DNA of 64,000 nt from Candidatus Gastranaerophilales bacterium (GCA_947589115.1 CANPZP010000002.1:29471-93470); one strand, 5' to 3'. Numbered from the stretch's first letter, positions 43,189-53,260 are shown. The notes: generated by a model not told the origin, from the letters alone. A program made the numbers and translations.

Positions 43189-44102
43189 AAATAGGAGTAT
43201 TATCAGGCGGATTATCAAGTGAAAGAGAAGTATCCCTTCGGTCGGGGAAAAATGTATATGAAGCTTTAAAACGTCTGGGGTATAAAAATGCGGAACTTAT
43301 AGTTGTGGATAAAGATATTGCAAATGTATTAAAAGATAAAAACATACAAGTTGCATATAATGCTCTGCATGGGAAATTCGGTGAGGACGGATGTATACAG
43401 GGAATTTTAGAGATTCTGCAAATTGAATACACTGGATGCGGAGTAATGTCCAGCGCTATAACAATGAATAAGGAATATACAAAGAGGATTTTATCAACCT
43501 CAAAAGATATAGTAATGGCGAAGTCGGCATTTGTAAGAAAAGGCGATAATTTGTTTGAAAAAACAAAAGATTTAAAATATCCGTTATTTACAAAGCCGGT
43601 TAGTGAAGGTTCAAGCTTCGGGATGACAAAGGTAAATAAAAAAGAAGAATTGCAAGCTGCATATGATGTTGCTCTTAAATATAATAATGATGTTTTAATA
43701 GAGGAGTTTGTAGACGGATTTTTTGTAACAGTGGGAGTGCTTGAAAGAGATAATAAGCCGTTTGCAACGGAAATACTTGAAATAAGACCTAAAACGGAAT
43801 GGTATGATTTTGAAGCTAAATATACAAACGGGATGTCTGATTTTATTGTTCCCGCAAGATTAAGTGAAGAGGTAACGAAAAAAGTAAAAGAAACGGCGGT
43901 AAAAGCATTTGAAACAGCAGGCTGCCGGGGAGTTTCAAGAATCGATTTCATGATGAAGGATGATATTCCGTATTTGCTTGAAATAAATACAAGTCCCGGA
44001 ATGACGGATGTGAGTGACTTACCTGCGCAGGCTAAGGCGATGGGAATAAATTATGATGAATTGGTACTTACTATTTTAAATAATGCAGGATTAAACAGAT
44101 AA
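43149..44102 (+). CDS. ddl: D-alanine--D-alanine ligase
   Basis: 317 residues, ATP-grasp fold. VLSGGLSSEREVSLRSG near the N-terminus, ALHGKFGEDGCIQGIL, then KPVSEGSSFGM, VLIEEFVDGFFVTVGVL and the end motif LLEINTSPGMTDVSDLPAQA. It makes D-Ala-D-Ala for peptidoglycan. The start ATG 43149 is inside murB, 40 bp before its stop, with GGAAGAG eight bases before. The overlap implies translational coupling. Confidence 0.96.
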   Translation: MGNNEFRKYADDVKIGVLSGGLSSEREVSLRSGKNVYEALKRLGYKNAELIVVDKDIANVLKDKNIQVAYNALHGKFGEDGCIQGILEILQIEYTGCGVMSSAITMNKEYTKRILSTSKDIVMAKSAFVRKGDNLFEKTKDLKYPLFTKPVSEGSSFGMTKVNKKEELQAAYDVALKYNNDVLIEEFVDGFFVTVGVLERDNKPFATEILEIRPKTEWYDFEAKYTNGMSDFIVPARLSEEVTKKVKETAVKAFETAGCRGVSRIDFMMKDDIPYLLEINTSPGMTDVSDLPAQAKAMGINYDELVLTILNNAGLNR

Positions 44103-44942
44103 ATGGAAGAAATAAATTCCGTACAAAGAAAAATAAAACAGCAAAGATTACTGAGGAAGGCAAGGCGTGGAGAAATAGCCATACGCAGGTTATATAAATT
44201 TGTCAGATTTCTTATTGTTATTTCTATTATTTATTCAATATACAGACTGTCTTTTTCGCATTATTGGTATTTCCCAAAAGACATATATAATAAACATACT
44301 CAGATATTGGGGAATAAAATAGTAAATTCAAATAAAATAATAAATAAAATGAAAAATGTCCCGCTTCCTAAAAAGCCTATATATATGATAAATCCTGCTG
44401 ATATAGCAAGAGAAATTGAAAAATTACCTCCCGTAAAACGAGCTTATGTAAGAAGATTCTGGTTTCCCGCAAGATTTATAGTAATGGTGGAAGAAATAAC
44501 TCCGGCTATAACAATATCACCTTCAGAAAATGCACCTGACGTTGCGGCTTTTTCATTTACGGGTGAATTGATTTCAAGAGAATATTTGCCGTTAAATCCC
44601 GAATTTAAAACGGCAAGAATACTAAGTTACGGGACTAAAGGGGATGATTACGTTAATTGGGATGTTGAAAAAATTCATAATCTTTATACCGTATCAAAAC
44701 TTATTGAAGAATATTCAGGTGAAAAGCTCTTATATCTGGATTTAAGGAATCCGCATAATGCGTTTGCTCAGTTACAAAGCGTAAAACTGAGATTGGGAGA
44801 AATTGATCCATCTATATTTGACAGAATAAAACCTTTAAGTTCTATTATGCCCGAAATAAGGGAAATGCAGGAAAAAATAAAATATATAGATTTGTCTTGG
44901 AAAGAATCTAAATACATTAAATTAAATAATCAAATTTTATAA
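44103..44942 (+). CDS. ftsQ: cell division protein FtsQ/DivIB
   Basis: 279 residues. A basic cytoplasmic N-terminus (KIKQQRLLRKARRGE), one membrane span near residues 36-52 (FLIVISIIYSIYRLSF), a POTRA domain (about 70-140, PPVKRAYVRRFWFPARFIV) and the FtsQ beta domain behind it. It links the periplasmic peptidoglycan machinery to the divisome. It starts directly after the ddl stop codon, the order seen in many division/cell-wall clusters. The identity rests on layout and context more than on sequence motifs. Confidence 0.86.
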   Translation: MEEINSVQRKIKQQRLLRKARRGEIAIRRLYKFVRFLIVISIIYSIYRLSFSHYWYFPKDIYNKHTQILGNKIVNSNKIINKMKNVPLPKKPIYMINPADIAREIEKLPPVKRAYVRRFWFPARFIVMVEEITPAITISPSENAPDVAAFSFTGELISREYLPLNPEFKTARILSYGTKGDDYVNWDVEKIHNLYTVSKLIEEYSGEKLLYLDLRNPHNAFAQLQSVKLRLGEIDPSIFDRIKPLSSIMPEIREMQEKIKYIDLSWKESKYIKLNNQIL

Positions 44943-44980
44943 AACCTATTGCTTTTTATAATTTATGTAATAAGATAATA

Positions 44981-45009
44981 TTGTCAGAAAATTTATAATC
45001 CAGTATAAC
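44981..45009 (+). promoter_or_regulatory. promoter before rpsE
   Basis: TTGTCA (44981-44986), 17-base spacer, TATAAC (45004-45009). The leader to the GTG at 45091 is about 75 nt. Confidence 0.6.
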
Positions 45010-45090
45010 ACTTATAAAATAGCTTGAAAAAGCAAGAATTATTTGTGTTTTTTTATTTTTAGGATTGACAACAAAGGAAAGGTAATTACA

Positions 45091-45630
45091 GTGGAAGAAA
45101 CTAAAACAAAATCCAGAAAAAGGAAAATTGAAACTACAACGGAACCGCAGCAAACAGAATGGAAAGAACAGGTTATTCAGGTAAGAAGAGTAACAAAAGT
45201 AGTAAAAGGCGGTAAAAAATTAAGTTTTAGAGCAATAGTAGTTGTAGGCAATAAAAACGGACAAGTCGGAGTAGGCTGTGCAAAAGCTGCCGAAGTAATA
45301 ATTGCAATACAAAAAGCAGTAGCTGACGGAAGAAAAAATTTAATAAATGTACCTATATATAAAACAACAATACCTCATCCGATAACAGGACGTTCCGGAG
45401 CCGGCAGCGTAATGTTAAAACCGGCAGCACAAGGTACCGGAGTTATCGCAGGTGGTGCTGTTCGTGCTGTATTGGAACTTGCAGGTATTGAAAACATTTT
45501 AAGTAAATCGTTAGGTTCAAAATCTCCGTTGAATGCGGCTAATGCAACATTAGAAGCTCTTCAATCATTAAAACCGTTTGATATTGTTGCAAAAAGACGC
45601 GGATTATCATTAAAAGATATGCTGAATTAA
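45091..45630 (+). CDS. rpsE: 30S ribosomal protein S5
   Basis: 179 residues. The N-terminal 30 residues are a charged extension. The conserved part begins [20 protein letters not shown] (dsRNA-binding fold) and includes [18 protein letters not shown]-type [15 protein letters not shown] and [15 protein letters not shown]. Start GTG 45091 behind AAAGGAAAGG. An in-frame TTG at 45043 lies before the Shine-Dalgarno and is rejected. First gene of an operon rpsE-rpmD-rplO-secY that lacks its usual upstream neighbour rplR. Confidence 0.97.
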   Translation: MEETKTKSRKRKIETTTEPQQTEWKEQVIQVRRVTKVVKGGKKLSFRAIVVVGNKNGQVGVGCAKAAEVIIAIQKAVADGRKNLINVPIYKTTIPHPITGRSGAGSVMLKPAAQGTGVIAGGAVRAVLELAGIENILSKSLGSKSPLNAANATLEALQSLKPFDIVAKRRGLSLKDMLN

Positions 45631-45642
45631 GAGGATTAAGTA

Positions 45643-45828
45643 ATGGCTAAAAATAAAACTATAAAAATAACTTTGGTAAAGAGCCTTATAGGTTCAACAC
45701 AAAAACAAATAAAAGTTGCAAAAGCACTGGGTTTAACAAAAAAAGATCAAACTGTTGAACATGAAAATACTGCAACAATAATGGGTATGGTAAACGCTAT
45801 TCCTCACTTATTGAAAGTAGCTGAATAG
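45643..45828 (+). CDS. rpmD: 50S ribosomal protein L30
   Basis: 61 residues, the normal short bacterial L30: IKITLVKSLIGSTQKQIKVA, then LGLTKKDQTVEHENTATIMG and MVNAIPHLLKV. It follows rpsE by 12 bp with GAGGATTAAGTA before the ATG. Confidence 0.96.
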   Translation: MAKNKTIKITLVKSLIGSTQKQIKVAKALGLTKKDQTVEHENTATIMGMVNAIPHLLKVAE

Positions 45829-45846
45829 TAAGAAAGGTAATAAAAA

Positions 45847-46299
45847 ATGACAGAAAGAATAAAAATAGAAGATTTAAGACCTCAAGCAGGCTCTACAGGA
45901 AAAATAAAAAGAGTTGGAAGAGGAAGGTCATCAGGCATGGGTAAAACATCTTGCCGTGGTAATAACGGGGAAGGTCAAAGGTCAGGAAGAACTTCTAAAA
46001 GAGGTTTTGAAGGCGGACAAATGCCGGGATACAGACAAATGCCCAAATTAAAAGGCTTTAAAAACTTTAATGCTATTTCATATGCATCAATTAATGTAGG
46101 TGATTTGGCTAATATGAATGTTGAAGAAATAAATATAGAATCTTTAAAAGAAGCAGGTAAAGTATCATCTAATGCTCAAGAATTAAGAGTATTGGGAGGC
46201 GGAAATATTGAAAAGGCTATCACGGTCAGCGCAAGATATTTTACACCTTCAGCAAAAGAAAAGATTGAAAAAGCAGGCGGAAAGGCTCAGTTAGTATAA
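45847..46299 (+). CDS. rplO: 50S ribosomal protein L15
   Basis: 150 residues. Family parts seen: IEDLRPQAGSTGKIKRVGRG, GMGKTSCRGNNGEGQRSG, GFEGGQMPGYRQMPKLKGFK and the C-terminal FTPSAKEKIEKAGG. Its stop codon overlaps the secY start by one base. Confidence 0.96.
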   Translation: MTERIKIEDLRPQAGSTGKIKRVGRGRSSGMGKTSCRGNNGEGQRSGRTSKRGFEGGQMPGYRQMPKLKGFKNFNAISYASINVGDLANMNVEEINIESLKEAGKVSSNAQELRVLGGGNIEKAITVSARYFTPSAKEKIEKAGGKAQLV

Positions 46300-47642
46300 T
46301 GCAGCAATATACTCCAAATCAGCAAAATTTACAGTCATTAATGGCAAATTTAAATATACAGGGTCTTGGTAAAAAAATCATGTTTACTTTATTAATGATT
46401 CTTGTATTCAGGTTATGTGCACAATTGCCGTTGTTTGGTATAGATGCGCAAAATTTTGCCAATTTGGCTGCAACAAATAACTTAATCGGATTCTTAGATA
46501 TGTTCTCGGGTGGTGCATTGGGAAATGTTTCCATTATTGCACTTGGGATAGGACCTTATATTACTTCATCAATTATAATGCAGTTATTAGCGGTTGTTAT
46601 CCCTCATTTGGAACAACTTCAAAAAGAAGAAGGTGAAGCGGGAAGAAGAAAATTATCTCAATATACAAGAATATTTACAATATTTATAGCTGCACTTCAA
46701 TCATTGGTTTTCGTAGTATATTTATTGAAAACGGCAAGAGGCGCTATTATGCCCGACGTAAATTTATTTGCGTTTGCTATAGGTTCAATTGTTATACTTA
46801 CGGCAGGTTCCGCATTCACAATGTGGATGGCTGAATTGATGACTGAAAGAGGTATCGGTAACGGAGCTTCAATGCTCATCTTTTGCGGTATTATTTCAAA
46901 AATCCCTTTTTATACAGGGCAAACAGCAACTTTAGTTACCGGAAATCCTTCTTTACAGCCGGGATTGCTTGTTCTGCTTGCTATATTCTTCGCCACTATG
47001 ATTTTTATCGTCATAATGCAAGAAGCCGCAAGAAAAGTTATAATAGTTAATCCAAGACGTCAGGTGGGAAATAAGGTATACGGCGGCACAAATACTTATA
47101 TTCCGTTTAAACTTAACCCCGGAGGTGTAATGCCTATCATCTTTGCTATAGCCATTTTATTATTCCCGACAACTATTTTGGGACTTGTCGGTCAGGCTAA
47201 TATCCCGAATGAAGCGTTGAGAAACGTAATTATAACATTATCAAACTTCTTAAGTCCCGCAAGTATTTCTTATAATATTGTTTATTTTCTGATGATTTTT
47301 GCATTAACATTCTTTTATGCATCAATTATTCCTAATTTACAACCAAAAGAAATAGCAACTAATTTAAAGAAATATGGTTCTTCTATACCCGGCATAAAAC
47401 CGGGGAAACCAACGGCTGAAGCTCTTGATAAAATATTGAGCAAGACAACCTTTATTGGTGCTACATCATTAGCTATTGTGGCATTAATTCCTTCTATATC
47501 TTGTAATTTTACGGGAATTACAACTCTTCAAGGTATAGGGGCAACCTCTTTAATAATTATGGTCGGTGTTGCTCTTGATTTTATTAATCAGGTAAAAACA
47601 AACTTATTACCAAAGAATTACGAAAGTTTTCTTAAACAATAA
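46299..47642 (+). CDS. secY: protein translocase subunit SecY
   Basis: 447 residues with ten membrane spans, the channel of the Sec translocase. GIGPYITSSIIMQLLAVVIP is the plug/TM2b region, GIGNGASMLIF the TM4-5 region, NPGGVMPIIFA lies in the C5/TM7 region and LKKYGSSIPGIKPGKPT in C5-C6. It follows rplO as in the spc operon of most bacteria. A terminator follows 28 bp after the stop. Confidence 0.97.
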   Translation: MQQYTPNQQNLQSLMANLNIQGLGKKIMFTLLMILVFRLCAQLPLFGIDAQNFANLAATNNLIGFLDMFSGGALGNVSIIALGIGPYITSSIIMQLLAVVIPHLEQLQKEEGEAGRRKLSQYTRIFTIFIAALQSLVFVVYLLKTARGAIMPDVNLFAFAIGSIVILTAGSAFTMWMAELMTERGIGNGASMLIFCGIISKIPFYTGQTATLVTGNPSLQPGLLVLLAIFFATMIFIVIMQEAARKVIIVNPRRQVGNKVYGGTNTYIPFKLNPGGVMPIIFAIAILLFPTTILGLVGQANIPNEALRNVIITLSNFLSPASISYNIVYFLMIFALTFFYASIIPNLQPKEIATNLKKYGSSIPGIKPGKPTAEALDKILSKTTFIGATSLAIVALIPSISCNFTGITTLQGIGATSLIIMVGVALDFINQVKTNLLPKNYESFLKQ

Positions 47643-47669
47643 GAAAAATAAAATAAAAAACAAAAGAAC

Positions 47670-47696
47670 AAAAAGCCTCTTATTTAGAGGCTTTTT
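47670..47696. terminator. bidirectional terminator between secY and mnmG
   Basis: 11-bp stem AAAAAGCCTCT/AGAGGCTTTTT, TATTT loop. On the minus strand the stem includes the last codons and stop of mnmG. Confidence 0.92.
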
Positions 47697-49555
47697 AATT
47701 TATGAGATTCTATTAAAACCATAAGCACCGATATATCTGCCGGTTTAACTCCTCCTATTCTCGTTGCCTGAGCCAGTGTTTTGGGTCTGATTTTATTTAA
47801 TTTATCCCTTGTTTCCGTTGAAATTTGGACAATGGAGGTATAGTCTATATTCTCAGGTATTTTTATTTTTTCAAGCTTTTCCGACATATTAACCTGCTCT
47901 AATTGACGTTTTATGTATCCGTCATATTTTATCTTAACTTCAACCTGTTCATAAATATCTTTAGACAGATTTAGCGTTTTTGTAGTTTCATCAACACTTT
48001 TGAGTACTTCATAAGTTATATTTGGGCGCTTTAAAAGCTCTGAAAGTTTCATTCCTCTGTCAATATTTTCTCCGTATCTGTTTAAAATTTGATTTACGGA
48101 TTCAGAAGGAGAAATTTTCTCATACATTAATCTTTGAATTTCATTTTCAATAGTGTTTTGTTTCATTAAATAAGCATTATATCTCAAATCACTTATTAAT
48201 CCGACATCATGCCCAATTTGTGTAAGCCTTTCATCAGCATTATCCTGTCTTAAAAGCAGCCTGTACTCTGAGCGTGAAGTCAGCATTCTGTATGGTTCGT
48301 TAATATCTTTTGTAACCAAATCGTCAATTAAAGTTCCCAAATATGAGGATTCTCTTGAGAGAGTAATCATTTCTTTATTTTCAAGATATAACACGGCATT
48401 AATTCCCGCAAGAAGTCCTTGTGCTGCGGCTTCTTCATAGCCGGAGGTGCCGTTTATTTGCCCCGCACAAAATAATCCTTTAACCCTTTTTGTCATAAGA
48501 GTATGATTTAATTGGACGGCAGGCATATAATCATATTCCACCGCATATGCAGGTTTCATAACGTGAACATTTTCAAGCCCCGGTAATGACTGTAACATTT
48601 GTATCTGAATATCAGCGGGCAGACTTGTGGAAAATCCCTGTACATACATTTCGTAAGTATTTTTTCCTTCAGGTTCAATAAATATGTGATGAGAAGGATT
48701 ATGAGCAAATCTTATAACTTTATCTTCTATGGAAGGGCAATATCTGGGGCCGATTCCGTGAATCATTCCGGAATACATGGGAGATTTATCGAGGTTATTT
48801 TTGATAATCTCATGTGTTTTTGAGGTTGTTCTGGTTAAATAGCAGGGATATTGTTTTCTGACAGGGCGGTTTGGCAGGAAGGAAAAGAATGAAGGGTTTT
48901 CATCTCCCGGCTGTATAAGCATTTTATCAAAATTTATTGTCCTTGCATCAACTCGTGCAGGGGTGCCGGTTTTTAATCTGCCCATAGTAAAGCCGATATT
49001 TTTGAGCGAGGGAGAAAGTCCTTTGGCACTGGCTTCCCCGAGCCTTCCGAATTCTAAGTATTGCAGCCCGACCCATATTCTTGCTTCTAAAGAAGTGCCT
49101 GTCGTTAGAATAATACAAGGGGCTGTATATTCTTGTCCGAATTCATCTTTAAGCCCTCTTACTTCGTTATTCTCCACTAACAGTTCCGTCATGGTACATT
49201 GCTTAAGTTTTAAATTATGTTCGCTTTCCAATAAACTGCGGACATATCTCATATATTCTCTTTTATCCGACTGTGCTCTTAATGCTCTTACTGCAGGGCC
49301 TTTGGATGAATTAAGTACTTTTAACTGCATATAGGTTGCATCGGCAGCTATACCCATAATTCCGCCCAAAGCATCAATTTCTCTAACCAGACATGATTTT
49401 GCAGGTCCTCCTATTGCCGGATTACAAGGCATTAATGCTATATTATCTAAATTTAATGAGGCAAGCAGAACTTTTGCACCGAGTCTTGCGCTCGCCATTG
49501 CGGCTTCACAGCCTGCGTGTCCTGCTCCTACTACTATTACATCATACTTAAACAT
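47684..49555 (-). CDS. mnmG: tRNA uridine-34 5-carboxymethylaminomethyl modification enzyme MnmG
   Basis: 623 residues, normal length. FAD-binding [20 protein letters not shown], then [46 protein letters not shown] and [19 protein letters not shown], with the C-terminal helical tRNA/MnmE-binding part. With MnmE it builds cmnm5U34 in certain tRNAs. No Shine-Dalgarno: TATAAT ends six bases before the ATG on the minus strand, which suggests a leaderless transcript. Confidence 0.97.
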   Translation of the reverse strand: MFKYDVIVVGAGHAGCEAAMASARLGAKVLLASLNLDNIALMPCNPAIGGPAKSCLVREIDALGGIMGIAADATYMQLKVLNSSKGPAVRALRAQSDKREYMRYVRSLLESEHNLKLKQCTMTELLVENNEVRGLKDEFGQEYTAPCIILTTGTSLEARIWVGLQYLEFGRLGEASAKGLSPSLKNIGFTMGRLKTGTPARVDARTINFDKMLIQPGDENPSFFSFLPNRPVRKQYPCYLTRTTSKTHEIIKNNLDKSPMYSGMIHGIGPRYCPSIEDKVIRFAHNPSHHIFIEPEGKNTYEMYVQGFSTSLPADIQIQMLQSLPGLENVHVMKPAYAVEYDYMPAVQLNHTLMTKRVKGLFCAGQINGTSGYEEAAAQGLLAGINAVLYLENKEMITLSRESSYLGTLIDDLVTKDINEPYRMLTSRSEYRLLLRQDNADERLTQIGHDVGLISDLRYNAYLMKQNTIENEIQRLMYEKISPSESVNQILNRYGENIDRGMKLSELLKRPNITYEVLKSVDETTKTLNLSKDIYEQVEVKIKYDGYIKRQLEQVNMSEKLEKIKIPENIDYTSIVQISTETRDKLNKIRPKTLAQATRIGGVKPADISVLMVLIESHKLKSL

Positions 49556-49587
49556 ATTTTTATTATATTCTAAACATAAATTATTTT

Positions 49588-50937
49588 TTATCTTATTTCG
49601 GAGGTTTCATTTTTCCCAAAATTAGAATGTTCTTCTATTTTTATATCGGAGAATACTATTTTATTATATTTTTTTAAACTGTTTTTTTGAAACTGTTCAT
49701 TGAACTCTTCCATTTTTGAGTAGTTAAATTCATTTTCCCATTTAGCAACAACCACCGTTGCAATACAATTTCCTATAAGATTTACCGTCGTTCTTCCCAT
49801 ATCAAGGATTTGGTCAATTCCTAACAGAATAGCCACTCCTATAAGAGGATAACCAAATCCTGACAAAGTTCCGGCTAAAACCACCAAAGCAACTCTCGGT
49901 ACACCCGCTATACCTTTACTGGTAAGCATTAAAGTTCCCATTATAAATAAAAGTTGAAGCGGCTGCAGTTCTATTCCTACAATTTGTAATGAAAATAGCA
50001 TTGCCAATGCAAGATACAATGTTGACCCGTCAAGGTTAAAAGTATAACCTGTCGGCATTACAAATCCTACTATGTTTTTTGATACTCCGAAATTCTCCAT
50101 TATTTTCATAGCCTGAGGAAGTGCAGCTTCTGAGGTTGAAGTTGTGAAAGCAAGCAGTGCCGGTTCTCTTATTGCTCTTAATAAGGAGAATACTGATATT
50201 CCGACTATTCGGCAGGCTATATTTAATATTACGAATAAAAATAAGGTTAATGCGAAATATAATGACAAAATAATTTTTGCATAATTAAATAAAATTCCAA
50301 GCCCGCTTTCCGCTATTGTGTATGAAATAGCTCCAAATACTCCTATCGGTGCAAAATTCATAACAAAATGCGTAAATTTGAACATTACTTCAGATAAAGA
50401 AGTAATACAATTTAAAACAGGTTTTGCTTTTTCACCGGCAGAACATATTGCCAGTGCAAAAAATATTGAGAAAACAACTATTTGAAGTAAATTACCGTCA
50501 GCCATAGCTTTAACTATGCTTGTCGGTACCATTTCTATAAACATATTTGCGGTTGAAGTATGTACGCTTTGACCGGCACTTGCCATAACAGTTGCGGTAT
50601 CAAGCATATTTTTTGAAATTAATGATGTTGCAAACCCTAATCCCGGTTTAAATATTAAGCCGACAGATAACCCGATTACAAGTGCAAAGGATGTTGCGGT
50701 CGCAAAATATATTAAAGTTTTTGCGCCTAATTTCCCGAGCGACTTCATATTCCCGTGTGTTGCAATTCCGGTAACGATTACCGAAAACAATAAAGGAGCA
50801 ATAACCATTTTTATCATGTTCAGGAATATTTGTGCTAAAGGGTGCATGTTACTTCCTATTTCGGGAAACTTCCATCCTACTATTGTTCCTAATATTAAAC
50901 TGATAAAAATGTATAAGGTTAATCTTGATGTTTTCAT
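49588..50937 (-). CDS. dicarboxylate/amino acid:cation symporter (DAACS family), second copy
   Basis: 449 residues, same family as the gene at 39357 but a clearly different sequence. Diagnostic parts: [18 protein letters not shown] (HP1), [17 protein letters not shown] (TM7, NLDGS for NMDGT), [16 protein letters not shown] (HP2), [20 protein letters not shown] (TM8). It imports glutamate or C4-dicarboxylates. A hydrophilic tail of about 45 residues follows TM8. It lies 32 bp upstream of mnmG on the same strand. Confidence 0.93.
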   Translation of the reverse strand: MKTSRLTLYIFISLILGTIVGWKFPEIGSNMHPLAQIFLNMIKMVIAPLLFSVIVTGIATHGNMKSLGKLGAKTLIYFATATSFALVIGLSVGLIFKPGLGFATSLISKNMLDTATVMASAGQSVHTSTANMFIEMVPTSIVKAMADGNLLQIVVFSIFFALAICSAGEKAKPVLNCITSLSEVMFKFTHFVMNFAPIGVFGAISYTIAESGLGILFNYAKIILSLYFALTLFLFVILNIACRIVGISVFSLLRAIREPALLAFTTSTSEAALPQAMKIMENFGVSKNIVGFVMPTGYTFNLDGSTLYLALAMLFSLQIVGIELQPLQLLFIMGTLMLTSKGIAGVPRVALVVLAGTLSGFGYPLIGVAILLGIDQILDMGRTTVNLIGNCIATVVVAKWENEFNYSKMEEFNEQFQKNSLKKYNKIVFSDIKIEEHSNFGKNETSEIR

Positions 50938-51000
50938 TTTTTTTATTGTCCTAAAAAAATTATATCAAAAAAAGAAATACTAAATAATTTTTTGGACAAA

Positions 51001-52164
51001 TTATTTTGCAATATGTTCATAAATAATTTGAGATGCTCTTACAATTAATTCTTTACCTTTAAGATTATTGTAAGGACGTTTTGCAAGAATAACAACAATA
51101 TATTTTCTTCCGTTATGTGTTTTAACTATACCTGCATCTCCGAGCATAAATCCGATATCTCCTGTTTTATGCAGTAAGATGGCATCCGATGGGATTCCTG
51201 CTTGTAAAAGTCTGTTATTTTTAACATGTGAAAGGTAATCGGCTATATGTTGTTTTGAATCGGCGGTTAAAATATTTGAGGTATCAAGATTATAAAGCAT
51301 TTTTCCTAATTCTCTTGGGGTTGTAACGTTTGTTCCGTCTAAATCAGGGAGCCAATTATTTATGCGGGTTGTTTTTAAACCCCATTGCTGCATTGCTTTA
51401 TTTACCTGAGGCATTCCTCCCATTTTTGATATTATCATATTTGTCGAGGAATTATCTGAATTTTCTATCATTATTTTTGCCAAATAATCCATAGTATGTT
51501 CAATCCCGCCCTGAGAATATTGCAATTTGCCCGAACCTGATGCTCTGTAATAATCTTGAAGTTCCATTGTATCGTATAAATTAAACTTTTTATCTTCAAT
51601 TTCTCTGAACATTTCTATTAATACGGGCAGTTTTATTATGCTTGCGGCAGGATATACTTTATCTGCTTTTATATCAACGTATGAACCGTTTTTGTATTCA
51701 TAAACATATATTGCGGGATCTATGTTCTTGTATTCATTTGCTAAATTTATTAACTTATTTTTTAGCCCGCTTATTTCGTAATTCTCTTTTATATCGTACA
51801 TAAGAGATTTGGAGTATTTTGAATCTTTAATTATGTATTTGCCCAGAAATAAATCTTTGTACAGGTAACTGTGAGTGGGATATAAAAGTTTTTCATAATC
51901 AACTTTCAGCATTTTACCTTTTTTAATCGGAAATGTATCGGCTATAAAAGTATTAAAAGAATATGGCAGAACATATAACAGAAGCGCCGCAAAAAAGATA
52001 ATTGAAACCAATTTCCCGAAAATTGATGTTTTTTTACTTTTTTTGACTTTTCTTTTTAACGGTTTTACTCTTTTTTGAGGTCTGTTATTAAAGTAATACT
52101 GTTCATATCTTGAGTTATATATATCTGAATTTGAATAATAATCTCTATATCTGGGTTCCGGCAA
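51001..52164 (-). CDS. membrane-anchored class A beta-lactamase-like serine hydrolase, deacylating Glu absent
   Basis: 387 residues. A basic cytoplasmic N-terminus, one membrane span at about 50-70, and a periplasmic Beta-lactamase2-type domain. Catalytic S175-x-x-K178 (ASIIK), S236-D237-N238 and K333-T-G are present. At the place of Glu166 of class A enzymes (WEPELN) this protein reads WLPDLD, so Leu272 replaces the general base, and hydrolysis of a penicilloyl intermediate should be slow. It may bind beta-lactams or act on peptidoglycan. Start is TTG 52164 behind AAGGAGGACTTATT. Confidence 0.84.
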   Translation of the reverse strand: MPEPRYRDYYSNSDIYNSRYEQYYFNNRPQKRVKPLKRKVKKSKKTSIFGKLVSIIFFAALLLYVLPYSFNTFIADTFPIKKGKMLKVDYEKLLYPTHSYLYKDLFLGKYIIKDSKYSKSLMYDIKENYEISGLKNKLINLANEYKNIDPAIYVYEYKNGSYVDIKADKVYPAASIIKLPVLIEMFREIEDKKFNLYDTMELQDYYRASGSGKLQYSQGGIEHTMDYLAKIMIENSDNSSTNMIISKMGGMPQVNKAMQQWGLKTTRINNWLPDLDGTNVTTPRELGKMLYNLDTSNILTADSKQHIADYLSHVKNNRLLQAGIPSDAILLHKTGDIGFMLGDAGIVKTHNGRKYIVVILAKRPYNNLKGKELIVRASQIIYEHIAK

Positions 52165-52256
52165 AATAAGTCCTCCTTTTTTAATTATATTATATAAATA
52201 ATTTTTTCTTCAATTTTGTTAAAAATATGCAACATTTTGTTTAATAAAAAATTTTT

Positions 52257-52285
52257 TTGAACTTTTTAAATAAATTTGATAGAAT
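52257..52285 (+). promoter_or_regulatory. promoter of the diguanylate cyclase gene
   Basis: TTGAAC (52257-52262), 17-base spacer, TAGAAT (52280-52285), start codon at 52309. Confidence 0.65.
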
Positions 52286-52308
52286 ATTTAAAAAGAAAGG
52301 ACAAATTA

Positions 52309-53187
52309 ATGAATAATATAGTAATATATACGGAAGGTGCTGTTTCAACGGTAAAAAATATATGCGAAAGTCTGCCGGATACAGTTGCAGAGGTTAAAAA
52401 TATTGATGAATTGGTTGACCTTGATGTAATCAATACATCTTGTATAATTTTGGAAATATCACAAGAAAAATTAAAAGAGATATCAATGGTATCAAAGTTT
52501 CCGCTGCCCGTTCTTTATGTTGCGGATGAAGCACCCGAAAATATTACCGTACGTGCGGAAGCGTATGATTATGTTGTCCAGCCCGTAAATAAGTTTGAAT
52601 TAGGTTTGAGGCTTAAAAACTTAATAAAAATAAAGGAATTAAAAATAAAAATTGAAAATATAGCGGCAACGGATGAGTTAACGGGGCTGCATAATCGTAA
52701 ATATCTGCTGGAAAGATTAGAGTCAGAAATGTCAAGAGCGAAGAGATATCATTCTCATGTTTCTTGTATCCTTTTTGATATAGATTTTTTCAAAGTTATA
52801 AACGATATGTACGGATATGAATGGGGCGATGTCCTGTTGAAAAAATTAGCGGAAATGCTTTCAAACTTGGCAAGAAAAGAAGATGTAGTGACAAGGTACG
52901 GGGATGAAGAATTTATGGTTCTGCTTCCCGATACTACGGAAGAGAAAGCATATGTTTTTGCTGAGAGATTCAGAAGAGATGTGGAATTAATGTCATTTAT
53001 TCCTGCGGGAGAAGATGAAAGGCATCCTGTTAAAATTTCGGGAGGGATTGCTTCTTATCCTCACTTAGAGCAAGTGGATGAAAATGCAAATACTATTATC
53101 AGATATGCTGAACATGCGCTGTATAATGCTAAGAAAAGAGGGAAAAATAAGGTTGTAATGTTCTCTCAAGTTAATTTGGATTATTAG
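52309..53187 (+). CDS. GGDEF-domain protein with receiver-like N-terminus
   Basis: 292 residues. Residues 1-115 resemble a receiver domain without the full acidic pocket (AYDYVVQPVNKFELGLRL at its end). Residues about 125-290 are a GGDEF domain: TDELTGLHNRKYLLERL, LFDIDFFKVINDMYG and the signature RYGDEEFMVLLP. Here the second Gly of GGDEF is Asp (GDEEF), an unusual variant. An inhibitory RxxD site (RKED) lies five residues before it. Synthesis of cyclic-di-GMP is possible but not certain. The frame is open from TTG 52276. ATG 52309 behind AAAGGACAAATTA is preferred. It lies 16 bp before the pilin-like gene. Confidence 0.88.
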   Translation: MNNIVIYTEGAVSTVKNICESLPDTVAEVKNIDELVDLDVINTSCIILEISQEKLKEISMVSKFPLPVLYVADEAPENITVRAEAYDYVVQPVNKFELGLRLKNLIKIKELKIKIENIAATDELTGLHNRKYLLERLESEMSRAKRYHSHVSCILFDIDFFKVINDMYGYEWGDVLLKKLAEMLSNLARKEDVVTRYGDEEFMVLLPDTTEEKAYVFAERFRRDVELMSFIPAGEDERHPVKISGGIASYPHLEQVDENANTIIRYAEHALYNAKKRGKNKVVMFSQVNLDY

Positions 53188-53203
53188 AATAAGGAGTAAA
53201 CAA

Positions 53204-53260
53204 ATGAAACATTTTAATTTGTTCAAAAAGCTGTGCGGTATGCCAATCGGGGGGGGGTAA
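53204..53260 (+). other. leader frame with good Shine-Dalgarno that stops after the G9 tract
   Basis: AAGGAGTAAACAA precedes ATG 53204. The frame reads MKHFNLFKKLCGMPIGGG and stops at TAA 53258-53260, immediately after nine G. With one more G, or with two fewer, it would continue into the pilin-like frame below. Confidence 0.7.

Noticed and set aside
43043..43951. 302-residue minus-strand frame opposite murB/ddl
   Set aside because: Shadow of ddl, which has complete ATP-grasp motifs. The frame has Ser/Phe/Leu-rich composition typical of antisense frames here.
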